Of a stretch of DNA of 64,000 bases, positions 1-7,968 are shown piece after piece. Source of the stretch: Gammaproteobacteria bacterium (GTDB lineage: Bacteria; Pseudomonadota; Gammaproteobacteria; Magnimaribacterales; AG-339-G14). The position numbers and the translations under genes were made by a program. Each line of letters opens with the position of its first letter. Positions within the stretch are counted from its first letter, which is position 1. The stretch lies in assembly GCA_003331625.1 (NCBI GenBank), contig QOPF01000002.1, forward strand, positions 129,482-193,481, in the 5' to 3' direction. The notes beneath the pieces were generated by a model that was not told where the DNA came from, did not search any database, and worked only from the letters and a program-made list of their open reading frames with translations.

Positions 1-255
1 AATTACAAGCCAAGCAAAAAATGTTGGAAAAATAAAATTAAGATTATCGGAACCGTCAGGTCCTAAAAATTCAGCAAATCTTGGATTTACAAAAGGAATA
101 TTTTCATTCCAACTCAATTTATTGGCAGAAGTTCCAGCTCCCCAAAATATGAAGAAGAGATATATTCTAATGATGAAAAGTAAAACGAAGTCTAGTTTTG
201 CTAAGTTTCTAAGAAAATCATCTATTTTAAAAACTAAATTTTTTAAAGGTTTCAT
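1..255 (-). CDS. Partial DoxX-like membrane protein (N-terminal part only)
   Basis: An ATG at 255 opens a minus-strand frame that stays open to the left edge, so only about 85 N-terminal residues are present. A basic, polar start is followed by a hydrophobic helix (FVLLFIIRIYLFFIFWGAG), then a loop with W and P residues and the beginning of a second helix. This resembles the first helix and loop of DoxX-family quinone-related membrane proteins. The family assignment rests on this pattern only and is tentative. The gene lies 12 bases after the stop of the DjlA-like gene and is probably co-transcribed with it. Confidence 0.5.
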   Translation of the reverse strand, partial: MKPLKNLVFKIDDFLRNLAKLDFVLLFIIRIYLFFIFWGAGTSANKLSWNENIPFVNPRFAEFLGPDGSDNLNFIFPTFFAWLVI

Positions 256-267
256 GATGTTAAATTA

Positions 268-999
268 TCACTTTTGATGAATTTTTTCTAACTCTTCATA
301 GGCTTCTTGTATTTCAATAAATTTTTCTTTTGCTTTTTCTATAAATTCTTCAGGAAGGCCTTTGCCTATAAGAGTATCTGGATGAAATTCTTTTCTTTTT
401 TTTAAGTAAGATTTTTTTATGTCTTCAAAAGGGCTATTTTCTTTAACACCAAGTACTTTGTAATAACTTTTATTCTGAGAAACATATTTTTCATAGAAAT
501 TATCATAAACACTTTGATCAAAGTTAAAAATATGAGGAATCTTTTTTAATAATTCGTCTTCTTTTGGATGAAGAATGCCATCGGCTAAAGCTAACTCGAA
601 AAGTATTTCATAGAATACTAAAAGGGAGTTTGGACTGGAAGATAGAATTTTGTATAAGTTTGACGCATAAGCTTCAAAAGAATTTTTATCATCTTTTGCT
701 TTTTGAAAAATATTAATTGCAAAGTTCCTATGTTCGCCTGAAAGATTTAGTTTTTTTGAAATTATCTCTTCTATTTTCTGAACTTCTGCTTCATCAACTC
801 TTCCATCGGCTTTTGCAAGTTTTGCAAGACAAGCAAATAAAGCAGCAAAAAAAGCTACTTGCCTATCAAAATTATTAAGCCTCTTTCGAGAAGAATTTCC
901 TGAAATTCTTGATCCAATTACACTCCCAACTAAAGCTCCTATTGGTCCAAGAACAGCAAATCCTAATAACCCACCAGTAATGCCGCCCCAAATACTCAT
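268..999 (-). CDS. djlA: DjlA-type membrane-anchored J-domain co-chaperone
   Basis: The product has 243 residues in the DjlA layout. A glycine-rich hydrophobic N-terminal anchor covers about residues 1-33. A TerB-like helical domain with acidic clusters (ADGRVDEAE near 64-72, and a second ADG near 139) covers about 45-160. A C-terminal J domain from about 177 carries the HPD triad near 206-208, which stimulates DnaK ATPase. DjlA of E. coli is about 271 residues, so this is a slightly short but complete member. It is expected in the inner membrane with the J domain in the cytoplasm. It is divergent from the DUF35/thiolase operon across a 63-base spacer. Confidence 0.8.
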   Translation of the reverse strand: MSIWGGITGGLLGFAVLGPIGALVGSVIGSRISGNSSRKRLNNFDRQVAFFAALFACLAKLAKADGRVDEAEVQKIEEIISKKLNLSGEHRNFAINIFQKAKDDKNSFEAYASNLYKILSSSPNSLLVFYEILFELALADGILHPKEDELLKKIPHIFNFDQSVYDNFYEKYVSQNKSYYKVLGVKENSPFEDIKKSYLKKRKEFHPDTLIGKGLPEEFIEKAKEKFIEIQEAYEELEKIHQK

Positions 1000-1062
1000 A
1001 TTTATAGTTTAATTTTCCTTATTTTTTTGCTTCAATGTACTGTTATATAGGGAGGAGAACAA
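1000..1062. promoter_or_regulatory. Divergent spacer between djlA-like gene and DUF35/thiolase operon
   Basis: These 63 AT-rich bases separate two divergent starts and must hold, or lie next to, the start signals of both units. No convincing paired -35/-10 elements are visible. The TATATA-like stretch at 1043-1049 lies too close to the ribosome-binding site to be a normal -10. The promoter role is inferred from gene orientation only. Confidence 0.35.
1051..1057 (+). promoter_or_regulatory. Strong Shine-Dalgarno site fixing a GTG start
   Basis: GGAGGAG lies five bases upstream of the GTG at 1063. It is one of the few near-perfect Shine-Dalgarno sequences in the window and supports GTG as the start of the DUF35 protein. 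Confidence 0.8.
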
Positions 1063-1476
1063 GTGTCAGATAAAATTTTACCAGCAGTAGGATATTTAAA
1101 AATTCCAGACGATGGAGATCCATATTTAGAAGGTTATAAATGCGATAATTGTGGAGCAGTTTTTCTAGGCGAAAGAAGTGTATGTTCAAAATGTTTTACC
1201 AGAGATAAAATGTCTACAATCAAATTAAAAGAAACCGGAGTTCTGCACTCCTTTTCAGTTGTTTATAGATCTTTTCCTGGGATTGATGTTCCTTATGTTT
1301 CTGCAATTGTAGATATGGATGGTGGTGGAACAGTTAAAGGAAATTTAATAAATATTGAGCCAGATCCAGAAAAAATAGATTTTGGAATGAAAGTTAAATT
1401 AACTTATCAAGATGCTTTAGGAAGAAAAGATAAAGAAGGTAATTCTTACTTGAGTTATTTCTTTGAACCAGCTTAA
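1063..1476 (+). CDS. DUF35 zinc-ribbon/OB-fold protein (thiolase partner)
   Basis: The protein has 137 residues. An N-terminal rubredoxin-like zinc ribbon has Cys at 27, 30, 41 and 44 (CDNC and CSKC), followed by an OB-fold. This is the DUF35/ChsH2-like architecture. Such proteins bind acyl-CoA and pair with SCP-x type thiolases, sometimes as an obligate subunit. The gene starts at GTG behind GGAGGAG, and the thiolase begins 25 bases downstream, which fits a two-subunit complex. The acyl-CoA substrate cannot be read from the sequence. Confidence 0.85.
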   Translation: MSDKILPAVGYLKIPDDGDPYLEGYKCDNCGAVFLGERSVCSKCFTRDKMSTIKLKETGVLHSFSVVYRSFPGIDVPYVSAIVDMDGGGTVKGNLINIEPDPEKIDFGMKVKLTYQDALGRKDKEGNSYLSYFFEPA

Positions 1477-1501
1477 AATAACGAATTATTGAGGAAATAT
1501 T

Positions 1502-2644
1502 ATGAGTGAAGATGTATATGTTTTAGGGGTAGATATGATTAAGTTTGGAAGATTTCCGGACCGAACAGTGCCAAACATTGGAGCTGAAGCTGCTTTGCTT
1601 GCTCTTGATGATGCTGGTTTAACGATAAAAGATATGCAAGCGATGTATTGCGGAAATCTTGGACAGGCTAATGCAATGGTTGGCCAACGAATTTTGCAAG
1701 AGATCGGCCAAACAGGGATTCCCGTTGTTAATTGTGCAAATGCATGTGCAACAGGAGCAACAGCCTTCAGAGAAGCTTGGATGTCTATTAAAGCAGGTAT
1801 TTATGATGTAGTTCTTGCAGTTGGTGTAGAGCAAATGGGTAAAGGCTTACTTGGTGGAGCTGGTGGTGGAGATGGTATTCCTAAGGAAGGTTTATTAGGC
1901 TCAGGAACCATGCCTTGTGTTTTCGCCGAAGCTGGTATGGAACATTCAAAAGATCACGGAACAACTTTTGAGCAATTTGCAAAAATTTCCGTAAAAAATC
2001 ATCATCATTCAACTTTAAATCCTAAAGCTATGTATCAAATTGAAACACCATTAGACGTTGTCATGAATGCAGAGATGATTTCTTACCCCAACACCAAACT
2101 TATGTGCTCTGTAAATGTAGATGGCTCTGCGGCAGCTGTTCTTGTATCTGAAAAGAAAGCAAAAGAGCTTGGTATGGCGAGAGCAGTAAAAGTCAGAGCT
2201 TCAGCATTAGCAAGTGATCCTTATACAGATAGAGACCTTGTTATGCCTGATGTTAATGCTTGTACAAGAATAGCTGCTCAACAAGCTTATGAAATGGCTG
2301 GTGTTGGTCCAGAAGATGTAAATCTAGTTGAACTTCATGATTGTTTCGCTACTGCTGAAATGCTTCATTATGAAAATCTTGGGCTTTGCAAAGATGGTGA
2401 TGCAGGAAAAATGATAGATGAAGGTCATGTAGAGTTAGGTGGTAAGGTTCCTGTAAATGTTTCTGGAGGGTTACTTTCTAAAGGGCATCCTTTAGGAGCA
2501 ACTGGAATTGCGAATATCTATGAAGTTTGTACCCATTTAAGAGGTGAAGCTGGAGCTAGGCAGGTTGAAGGGGCAAAAATGGGAATGACTCATGTTATTG
2601 GTCTTGGAACAGCTTGCGGTATTCATATTTTAGAAAAAGTCTGA
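1502..2644 (+). CDS. SCP-x/lipid-transfer type thiolase
   Basis: This 380-residue thiolase-superfamily enzyme should cleave or transfer acyl groups on CoA. Visible catalytic elements are the nucleophilic Cys near 82 (NACATGATAF), an HDCF motif of the SCP-x subgroup, the His in GHPLGATG near 329 and the C-terminal Cys in GTACGI near 372. It is shorter than classical FadA/PhaA enzymes and has HDCF instead of their NEAFA, so it belongs to the SCP-x branch, which often acts in sterol, branched-chain or other unusual lipid breakdown. The DUF35 partner lies just upstream. Its codons look less AT-rich than those of the polysaccharide genes, as expected for a well-expressed core gene. Confidence 0.85.
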   Translation: MSEDVYVLGVDMIKFGRFPDRTVPNIGAEAALLALDDAGLTIKDMQAMYCGNLGQANAMVGQRILQEIGQTGIPVVNCANACATGATAFREAWMSIKAGIYDVVLAVGVEQMGKGLLGGAGGGDGIPKEGLLGSGTMPCVFAEAGMEHSKDHGTTFEQFAKISVKNHHHSTLNPKAMYQIETPLDVVMNAEMISYPNTKLMCSVNVDGSAAAVLVSEKKAKELGMARAVKVRASALASDPYTDRDLVMPDVNACTRIAAQQAYEMAGVGPEDVNLVELHDCFATAEMLHYENLGLCKDGDAGKMIDEGHVELGGKVPVNVSGGLLSKGHPLGATGIANIYEVCTHLRGEAGARQVEGAKMGMTHVIGLGTACGIHILEKV

Positions 2645-2648
2645 TTAA

Positions 2649-3137
2649 GTGATTATTGGCGTAACTGGAGATACGCATAATAATCTCAAAAATATCAAAA
2701 CTATCTGCTCCATTTTTAATGAAAATACGGTGGATTTAGTGCTTCATACGGGGGACATTTCTCTTCCCAAGTCTCTTTTGGCTTTTAATGAGCTTAACTG
2801 TCCTCTTATAGCTGTTTATGGAAACAACGATATAGGCGAAATGGAAAGCCTTAAAGAAGCTGCAAAAAAATTTAATTGTAAAATATACCAAGAGCCTTTT
2901 TTCATTGAAGTTGAAAACAAAAAGATAACTCTATTACATCATCCAGATTTAATCGACGAGGAGATGATTGTAAATAACGATTTAATTTTACATGGTCATA
3001 CGCATAGATTTAGGTTAGAAAGTATAGATAATTGTATTGTTTTTAATCCTGGTGAGTGTGCCGGCTTTATGAAGAATAAAAATCAAATCGGCTTGATAGA
3101 TTTTAAAGTAAAAGAGCCAAAGATAATTAATTTTTAG
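2649..3137 (+). CDS. Calcineurin-like metallophosphoesterase (YfcE/MJ0936 type)
   Basis: The 162-residue product carries the standard binuclear-metal ligands of small phosphoesterases: GDTHNN at 7-12, a second GD near 36, GNND near 59-62, HH in LLHHPD and the C-terminal HGHTH. Family members hydrolyse phosphodiesters. The size and motif order match the YfcE/Vps29 group, and the cellular substrate is unknown. It starts at GTG only four bases after the thiolase stop, so it is co-transcribed with it. Its 3' end overlaps the convergent 100-residue membrane gene by 11 bases. Confidence 0.8.
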   Translation: MIIGVTGDTHNNLKNIKTICSIFNENTVDLVLHTGDISLPKSLLAFNELNCPLIAVYGNNDIGEMESLKEAAKKFNCKIYQEPFFIEVENKKITLLHHPDLIDEEMIVNNDLILHGHTHRFRLESIDNCIVFNPGECAGFMKNKNQIGLIDFKVKEPKIINF

Positions 3138-3429
3138 ATTTTTTTTTCCATGAGAAAAAAGTTATCAAAGTAAGTAAGAAGGTAATTAAGCTCAAAGGTC
3201 TAATTATTCTTTCAAATCCATTATTCTCTAAAATTGTTGTTTCAAGTATAAATATAGCAAATATTGGTACAACTATATTCTCACCTGGATTCTTAAACCA
3301 AACAGTGCACATCAATGCTAAAGAAAAACTAAAAATAAAAATTTTTAAGATTCTATTATCTACTAGTAAAGAAAAAAGGAAACTTAATCCCAAAGAAAAA
3401 AAAAGGTATGTAGTCCAGAATAAAATCAT
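3127..3429 (-). CDS. Small four-helix membrane protein, unknown function
   Basis: I do not recognise this 100-residue protein. Its hydropathy pattern suggests four transmembrane segments and a basic C-terminal tail (KKKSKN). Its start overlaps the stop of rnd by four bases, so it is translationally coupled to rnd and is the last gene of the minus-strand run. It converges with the phosphoesterase gene and shares 11 bases with it. The overlap and hydrophobic coherence support a real gene. Confidence 0.6.
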   Translation of the reverse strand: MILFWTTYLFFSLGLSFLFSLLVDNRILKIFIFSFSLALMCTVWFKNPGENIVVPIFAIFILETTILENNGFERIIRPLSLITFLLTLITFFSWKKKSKN

Positions 3430-4298
3430 AAAAAATTAGAGATAAATTTATTTGTTAATTCAGAATCACCAATGATAGTCATTACTTTATTTTTAGCTGA
3501 AACATCTTCAGAGTCAATTTTAGATAGCTTTTGTAGAAATTTATCTTTAAAAATAAATGTCGGGGGTATATTTTTAGTTTCTGCTATTTCTTCTCTCCAT
3601 ATAAAGATTTCTTTATTTCTTTTTGATAGTTTTTTTTCTCTTTTTTTTATTCTTAATAGCTTTAATGACTTGTTTCCTAAATCTGCTTCTTTTTTTGAAA
3701 ATAAAAATACTTTTTTTAAAAGTCTCGCCTTTTTTAGTATTTTTATTTGATAACCATATATTTCTAACAAATAGTCAACGTCATCTAAAGCGTAATTAAT
3801 TTGTTCATCTGTTAAAGGTCTTTTTAGCCAGTTAGAATTAGTCTCTGTTTTTTTTAAGCTAATATTAAAAAATTTTTTTACAATTTTTCCATAAGCTTGA
3901 ATTTCCCCATCTGATAATATCCTATCTGCAACTTGGATATCGAAAACATTCTTGGCAAAACATCCAAGACATTTGCTTAAAACTGTTGCATCACTTCTTA
4001 CAGAATGAAATATTTTTAAATATTTTTTACTTTCTAAATATTTTTTTAAGACTTTCTCAGGATTTACTTCTAAACAATCTATAAGATATAAATTTCTCTT
4101 AACAGAAATTTGAATTAAGGAGAGTTTTGGAAAGTATGTTGTTCTCCAATCAAATTCCGTATCAAGACCGAAAACTTTATTTTTGGAAAGTTCTTCATCT
4201 AAATAAAACAATTCTTTCTTGCTAGAAATGTAATGAACTTTTCTTCTTTTTTTCAAAGTTCGCCTCAATAAAGAAATAATCTTCATATCAACACTCAT
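3426..4298 (-). CDS. rnd: Ribonuclease D-type 3'-5' exonuclease
   Basis: The protein carries the DEDDy exonuclease signature: LDTEFDW near 45-51 (Asp46, Glu48), an Asp in SVRSDATVL near 100, and YALDDVDYLLEIYG with the final Tyr/Asp pair. RNase D trims tRNA 3' ends. At 290 residues it is much shorter than E. coli Rnd (about 375). The region after the nuclease fits one helical HRDC-like domain at most, so the second HRDC is missing. The start overlaps the cytidylyltransferase-cupin gene by 11 bases. Its place at the tail of a sugar locus looks accidental. Confidence 0.82.
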   Translation of the reverse strand: MSVDMKIISLLRRTLKKRRKVHYISSKKELFYLDEELSKNKVFGLDTEFDWRTTYFPKLSLIQISVKRNLYLIDCLEVNPEKVLKKYLESKKYLKIFHSVRSDATVLSKCLGCFAKNVFDIQVADRILSDGEIQAYGKIVKKFFNISLKKTETNSNWLKRPLTDEQINYALDDVDYLLEIYGYQIKILKKARLLKKVFLFSKKEADLGNKSLKLLRIKKREKKLSKRNKEIFIWREEIAETKNIPPTFIFKDKFLQKLSKIDSEDVSAKNKVMTIIGDSELTNKFISNFL

Positions 4299-5076
4299 TG
4301 TCTTTAAAATAGTAGAGCCTTTCTATATCGGATTCGTCAACCTTATCTCCGTATTGAATTTCTATAATTTTACAAACTTTATCATTTGGATTAATGATTT
4401 GATGCCATTCACTTTTTTTAACAAAAAAGACATCTTCTTTTGATAGTTTATATTCTTTTTTGTCTGATTCTAATTTCTTACTGTGATTAACAACGCATGA
4501 TCCTTCGCTAATAAACCATATTTCATTTCTATGAAAATGTCTTTGAAAACTCATTCCTTTTTTTGGGTAAATTATTAATTCTTTCACCTTAATATTTTTA
4601 TCTAAAAAAAGATTATAGAAATTTCCCCAAACCCTATCTTCTTTTGCATAATTCCAATCTTTTAAAATTAAGCTAGATGAATTTTTTTTATCACTTCCTC
4701 CAACTTCAAATTCAAATTTTATATTTTCTAAGCTCATTTCTGGAATATTAGTCTTGTTTCTATCTCCGCCATTGCAAAAAATGATTTCGCTGTCTTGATA
4801 ATTTTTTTTTATTTGTTTTAGACCATTTACACAAGATCCAATTTCATCATCCTCAAAACCAATTACTTCGTCTACTAATTTAAGATTTTCTAAAATTATT
4901 TTTCTTTCTATAAACGGAAGAAAATATTTACCTTTCTTCTTTATAAGCCAGTCATTACTATTTAGTAAGACAATTAAATAGTTGCCATATCTTTTTGCAT
5001 CTTCTAAATAAGAGATATGACCACTATGCAAAGGGTCAAATCCTCCGCTTACAATAGATATTTTTTTATTTTTCAT
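4288..5076 (-). CDS. Cytidylyltransferase fused to a mannose-6-phosphate-isomerase-type cupin
   Basis: The N-terminal part, about residues 1-130, is a TagD/HldE-like nucleotidyltransferase with GGFDPLHSGH (the HxGH motif) and a conserved lysine-rich loop. The C-terminal part, about 150-262, is a cupin like the C-terminal domain of type II phosphomannose isomerases: MSFQRHFHRNEIWFISEG, then a KKSEWHQIINP box. The likely role is activation of a sugar- or polyol-phosphate as an NDP derivative, with the cupin isomerising or binding a sugar phosphate. The substrate is unknown. It overlaps galU by 11 bases and lies at the tail of the polysaccharide operon. See the finding on this fusion. Confidence 0.75.
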   Translation of the reverse strand: MKNKKISIVSGGFDPLHSGHISYLEDAKRYGNYLIVLLNSNDWLIKKKGKYFLPFIERKIILENLKLVDEVIGFEDDEIGSCVNGLKQIKKNYQDSEIIFCNGGDRNKTNIPEMSLENIKFEFEVGGSDKKNSSSLILKDWNYAKEDRVWGNFYNLFLDKNIKVKELIIYPKKGMSFQRHFHRNEIWFISEGSCVVNHSKKLESDKKEYKLSKEDVFFVKKSEWHQIINPNDKVCKIIEIQYGDKVDESDIERLYYFKDNEC

Positions 5077-5947
5077 ATTTTTTTAGAAAAGTTTTAAAAT
5101 CTTTACCAATAGATTTATCAAATAAAGCGTATTCAACAATTGCTTTTAAATACCCTATTTTATCTCCGCAGTCATGAAATGTTCCATCTAATTTAAATGC
5201 ATCTACACTATCTTTTTCTTTGAGATGCAGTTTTATTGCATCTGTAAGTTGTATTTCTCCTGTTTTATCTGGCTTTACTTTAGAGATATAAGAAAAAATA
5301 GAATCATTAAAAATATATCTTCCTACAGCAAATAGATTCGATTTAATTTTTTTTGCAGATGGCTTTTCAACAATTTTAAGAACTTCAAATAATTCTTTTT
5401 GTAGATTATTTCTTTTTACCTCTACTACTCCATAATTTGATAATTCTTTTTTACTTGTTTCTGCAACTAAAATGCTAGTTCTACTATTTTTTTCAAAAGC
5501 TTTCTTCATTAAAGCTAGGTTGAACCCTAATTTTTTTTCCCTTAGTAACATGTCAGGCAAAACAACAGCAAATGGCTCATTATTTATAATATTTTTAGCG
5601 CAATTAATAGCATGGCCTAAACCTTTAGCCTCTCCTTGTCTAATTGAGCTGATATTAATCGATAGGCTCGATATGGCTTTTAATTCATTTAATAAAGATC
5701 TTTTAACTCTATTTTTTAAAGTGGATTCTAATTCGAAACTAGTATCAAAATGATTTTCAACCGAATATTTACTTGAATGAGTAATAAAGATTAACTCTTC
5801 AAACCCAGCCTTAGATATCTCTTCTACTATATATTGAATTATTGGCTTATTAACTAATGGCAACATTTCCTTTGGTATTGCTTTTGTGGCAGGCAGAAGC
5901 CTTGTTCCTAAACCGGCTATTGGGACAACTACTTTTTTAACTTTCAT
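5066..5947 (-). CDS. galU: UTP-glucose-1-phosphate uridylyltransferase
   Basis: The N-terminus has the nucleotidyltransferase signature GLGTRLLPATKAIPKEMLP (about 12-30), followed by KPIIQYIVEE, VVLPDML around the metal-binding Asp, and VEKP. Length (293 residues) and motifs match bacterial GalU/GtaB, which makes UDP-glucose from UTP and glucose-1-phosphate. It overlaps the SDR gene upstream by four bases and lies two genes from galE. Together these give UDP-glucose and UDP-galactose for the polysaccharide and LPS. The assignment is firm. Confidence 0.92.
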   Translation of the reverse strand: MKVKKVVVPIAGLGTRLLPATKAIPKEMLPLVNKPIIQYIVEEISKAGFEELIFITHSSKYSVENHFDTSFELESTLKNRVKRSLLNELKAISSLSINISSIRQGEAKGLGHAINCAKNIINNEPFAVVLPDMLLREKKLGFNLALMKKAFEKNSRTSILVAETSKKELSNYGVVEVKRNNLQKELFEVLKIVEKPSAKKIKSNLFAVGRYIFNDSIFSYISKVKPDKTGEIQLTDAIKLHLKEKDSVDAFKLDGTFHDCGDKIGYLKAIVEYALFDKSIGKDFKTFLKKYEK

Positions 5948-6909
5948 TTATTTGAATGATTCTTTAAAAAGTCTCTAGAAATAGTTCGGCTTAAGCCTTC
6001 ATGAATAGTAAAAGGAGGAATAAAATCTTTTGTTTCTTTTTTTTCAAAAACAGATGGGTTTACAAATTTTTTAATTCTTACAGAGCTAATTGGAAAATTA
6101 GTTTTAGTTATGAACGAGAAGATATCAAAAATGAATCCCATAAATATTCCCAAAAAATAAGGAACCCGAAAACTAATTTTTTCCTTTAAGAGTAAAGATT
6201 TCTTAATATATAAAACTAGTTGATTCATAGTCATGTCAGGTTTATCTGCATAATTATAAATATCATATCCTTTATTATTCTTGAGGCAATAAACAATAAA
6301 TGCCGAAACATTATCTACATAAGCAAGGGATTTTTTATTTTCTCCATTACCAATAATAATAAATCTTTTTTTAAAAATTTGATTTATTAAGTTATAAACA
6401 TTTCCTTTATTCCCTTCTCCAAAAATTACAGTAGGCCTAATTATTGTTAATTTTTTATTTTTTTTACTTTTCTTATACCATCTTCTATAAACATTTTCGG
6501 CTAAAAACTTTGTTTTACCATATTCGTTGAAGTAATTAATCTCGCTATTCTCTCTTACAGCATTTTTTGAAAATCCATATACAGCCGCTGAACTTAAAAA
6601 TAAAATATTTTTAATGTTAAGGATTTCTGCCGCATCACAAATATTTCTAGATCCTCTTACGTTTACATCAAAATATTTAGACTTAGGCTTAACATCGTCT
6701 CGATGAATAGCGGCTAGATTAATAATAGTATCGAATCCTTCTAACTTCATTAAAGACTTTTGATCTTCGATATCTATAAAAGAAAATTTATCAGCTTCTT
6801 TTTTTATATTTTTATCGAAAACCTTATAAAAAATTCCTTCTAAATCAAATTTTCTAGATAAATTCGTACCAACAAAACCCATACCTCCTAGTATTGCAAC
6901 CCTGTTCAT
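5944..6909 (-). CDS. NAD-dependent sugar epimerase/dehydratase (extended SDR)
   Basis: The 321-residue Rossmann enzyme has GGMGFVGTNL at the N-terminus, LAAIHRDDV, SSAAVYG, and the catalytic YGKTK (YxxxK) near 130. The overall form matches UDP-hexose 4-epimerase-like or 4-ketoreductase-like extended SDRs. It overlaps galE by four bases and galU by four, so the three are translationally coupled and probably act on UDP-sugars. One option is the 4-keto-sugar reductase or UDP-sugar epimerase that works with an initiating glycosyltransferase. The exact substrate is not deducible. Confidence 0.75.
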   Translation of the reverse strand: MNRVAILGGMGFVGTNLSRKFDLEGIFYKVFDKNIKKEADKFSFIDIEDQKSLMKLEGFDTIINLAAIHRDDVKPKSKYFDVNVRGSRNICDAAEILNIKNILFLSSAAVYGFSKNAVRENSEINYFNEYGKTKFLAENVYRRWYKKSKKNKKLTIIRPTVIFGEGNKGNVYNLINQIFKKRFIIIGNGENKKSLAYVDNVSAFIVYCLKNNKGYDIYNYADKPDMTMNQLVLYIKKSLLLKEKISFRVPYFLGIFMGFIFDIFSFITKTNFPISSVRIKKFVNPSVFEKKETKDFIPPFTIHEGLSRTISRDFLKNHSNK

Positions 6910-7925
6910 GATAAACCTTTTAATTTATTAAGATTTTTTTGTTGCCAATTCCATCCATCTTCAATCATTTTTTCAATAGATTTTGTAGCAGTCCAATGTA
7001 ATGTATTTTTAGCTAATTTTACATCGGCATATATTTCAGAAATATCTCCTTTTCTTCTAGAAGTTACTTCAAAAGGAACTGATATACCTGAGATATTTTC
7101 AAAAATACTCATGATTTCATATACCGAATACCCCCTTCCAGTTCCAAGATTAAAAAAAGAAATTGGGTTTTTTTCCTTTAAAAAATTTAATGCAGATATA
7201 TGTCCTGCAGCAAGATCCTCAATATGAACATAATCTCTAATGCCAGAGCCATCTGGAGTATCGTAATCGTCACCATAAATTTTGAGTTTGTCCAATCTTC
7301 CCTCTGCCACTTGAAATATAAAAGGTAGTAGATTATCTGGAACACCTCTGGGATTTTCTCCTATTTCTCCAGAAGAATGTGCTCCGATGGGATTAAAATA
7401 TCTTAGAACAGAAATCTTCCAACCTTCTTTTTTTCCAATTAAATCCTTTAGAATTTCTTCAATTATAAATTTTGTCCTTCCATAGACATTGGTTGTAGCG
7501 CCGACGTTTGAATTCTCATTTATTGGAAGTTTTTTAGGAAGACCATAAACTGTTGCTGAAGAAGAAAAAACCATTTTTGTAACTTTAAATTGTTTCATTA
7601 CATCTAAAAGGTTTAATGTTCCCAAAATATTATTATCGTAATAAGATAAAGGATCCTCATTACTTTTTTTTACTGATTTTAATCCAGCTAAGTGAACTAC
7701 TGATTCAAAATTATGTTCTTTAAATAATTTTTCTAAAGAAAATTTATCTCTTAAATCAATTTTTTTAAAACCAAAATCTTTTCCAGTAATATTTTTTATA
7801 CCTTTAAGAACATCTGAAGAGCTATTTGATAAATTATCGATGATAAAAATCTCCTGATTAGCATTTAGCAGTTCAACAGCAATATGAGAGCCTATGTACC
7901 CTGTTCCGCCAGTTAAAATAATCAA
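6906..7925 (-). CDS. galE: UDP-glucose 4-epimerase
   Basis: This is a textbook GalE of 339 residues: GGTGYIGSHIAVELL at the N-terminus, FSSSATVYG with the catalytic Ser region, YGRTKFIIE (YxxxK), LRYFNPIGAH, GIRDYVHIEDLAAGH and FNLGTGRGYSV. It interconverts UDP-glucose and UDP-galactose (or their N-acetyl forms). The start is TTG at 7925, supported by GGAAG nine bases upstream. No ATG lies near the glycine-rich loop, so TTG is the only sensible start. Confidence 0.93.
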   Translation of the reverse strand: MIILTGGTGYIGSHIAVELLNANQEIFIIDNLSNSSSDVLKGIKNITGKDFGFKKIDLRDKFSLEKLFKEHNFESVVHLAGLKSVKKSNEDPLSYYDNNILGTLNLLDVMKQFKVTKMVFSSSATVYGLPKKLPINENSNVGATTNVYGRTKFIIEEILKDLIGKKEGWKISVLRYFNPIGAHSSGEIGENPRGVPDNLLPFIFQVAEGRLDKLKIYGDDYDTPDGSGIRDYVHIEDLAAGHISALNFLKEKNPISFFNLGTGRGYSVYEIMSIFENISGISVPFEVTSRRKGDISEIYADVKLAKNTLHWTATKSIEKMIEDGWNWQQKNLNKLKGLS

Positions 7926-7934
7926 TGTCTTTAT

Positions 7935-7939
7935 CTTCC
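7935..7939 (-). promoter_or_regulatory. Ribosome-binding site for the TTG start of galE
   Basis: GGAAG read on the minus strand lies nine bases before the TTG codon at 7925-7923. It supports TTG initiation, since an ATG is absent and the Rossmann glycine loop begins only five residues in. Confidence 0.5.
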
Positions 7940-7968
7940 AGAAATAAGTTATTTTATCATCGAGAAAT

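Noticed and set aside
1043-1049. TTATATA as a -10 element for the DUF35 operon
   Set aside because: A start of transcription seven bases later would fall within the ribosome-binding site.
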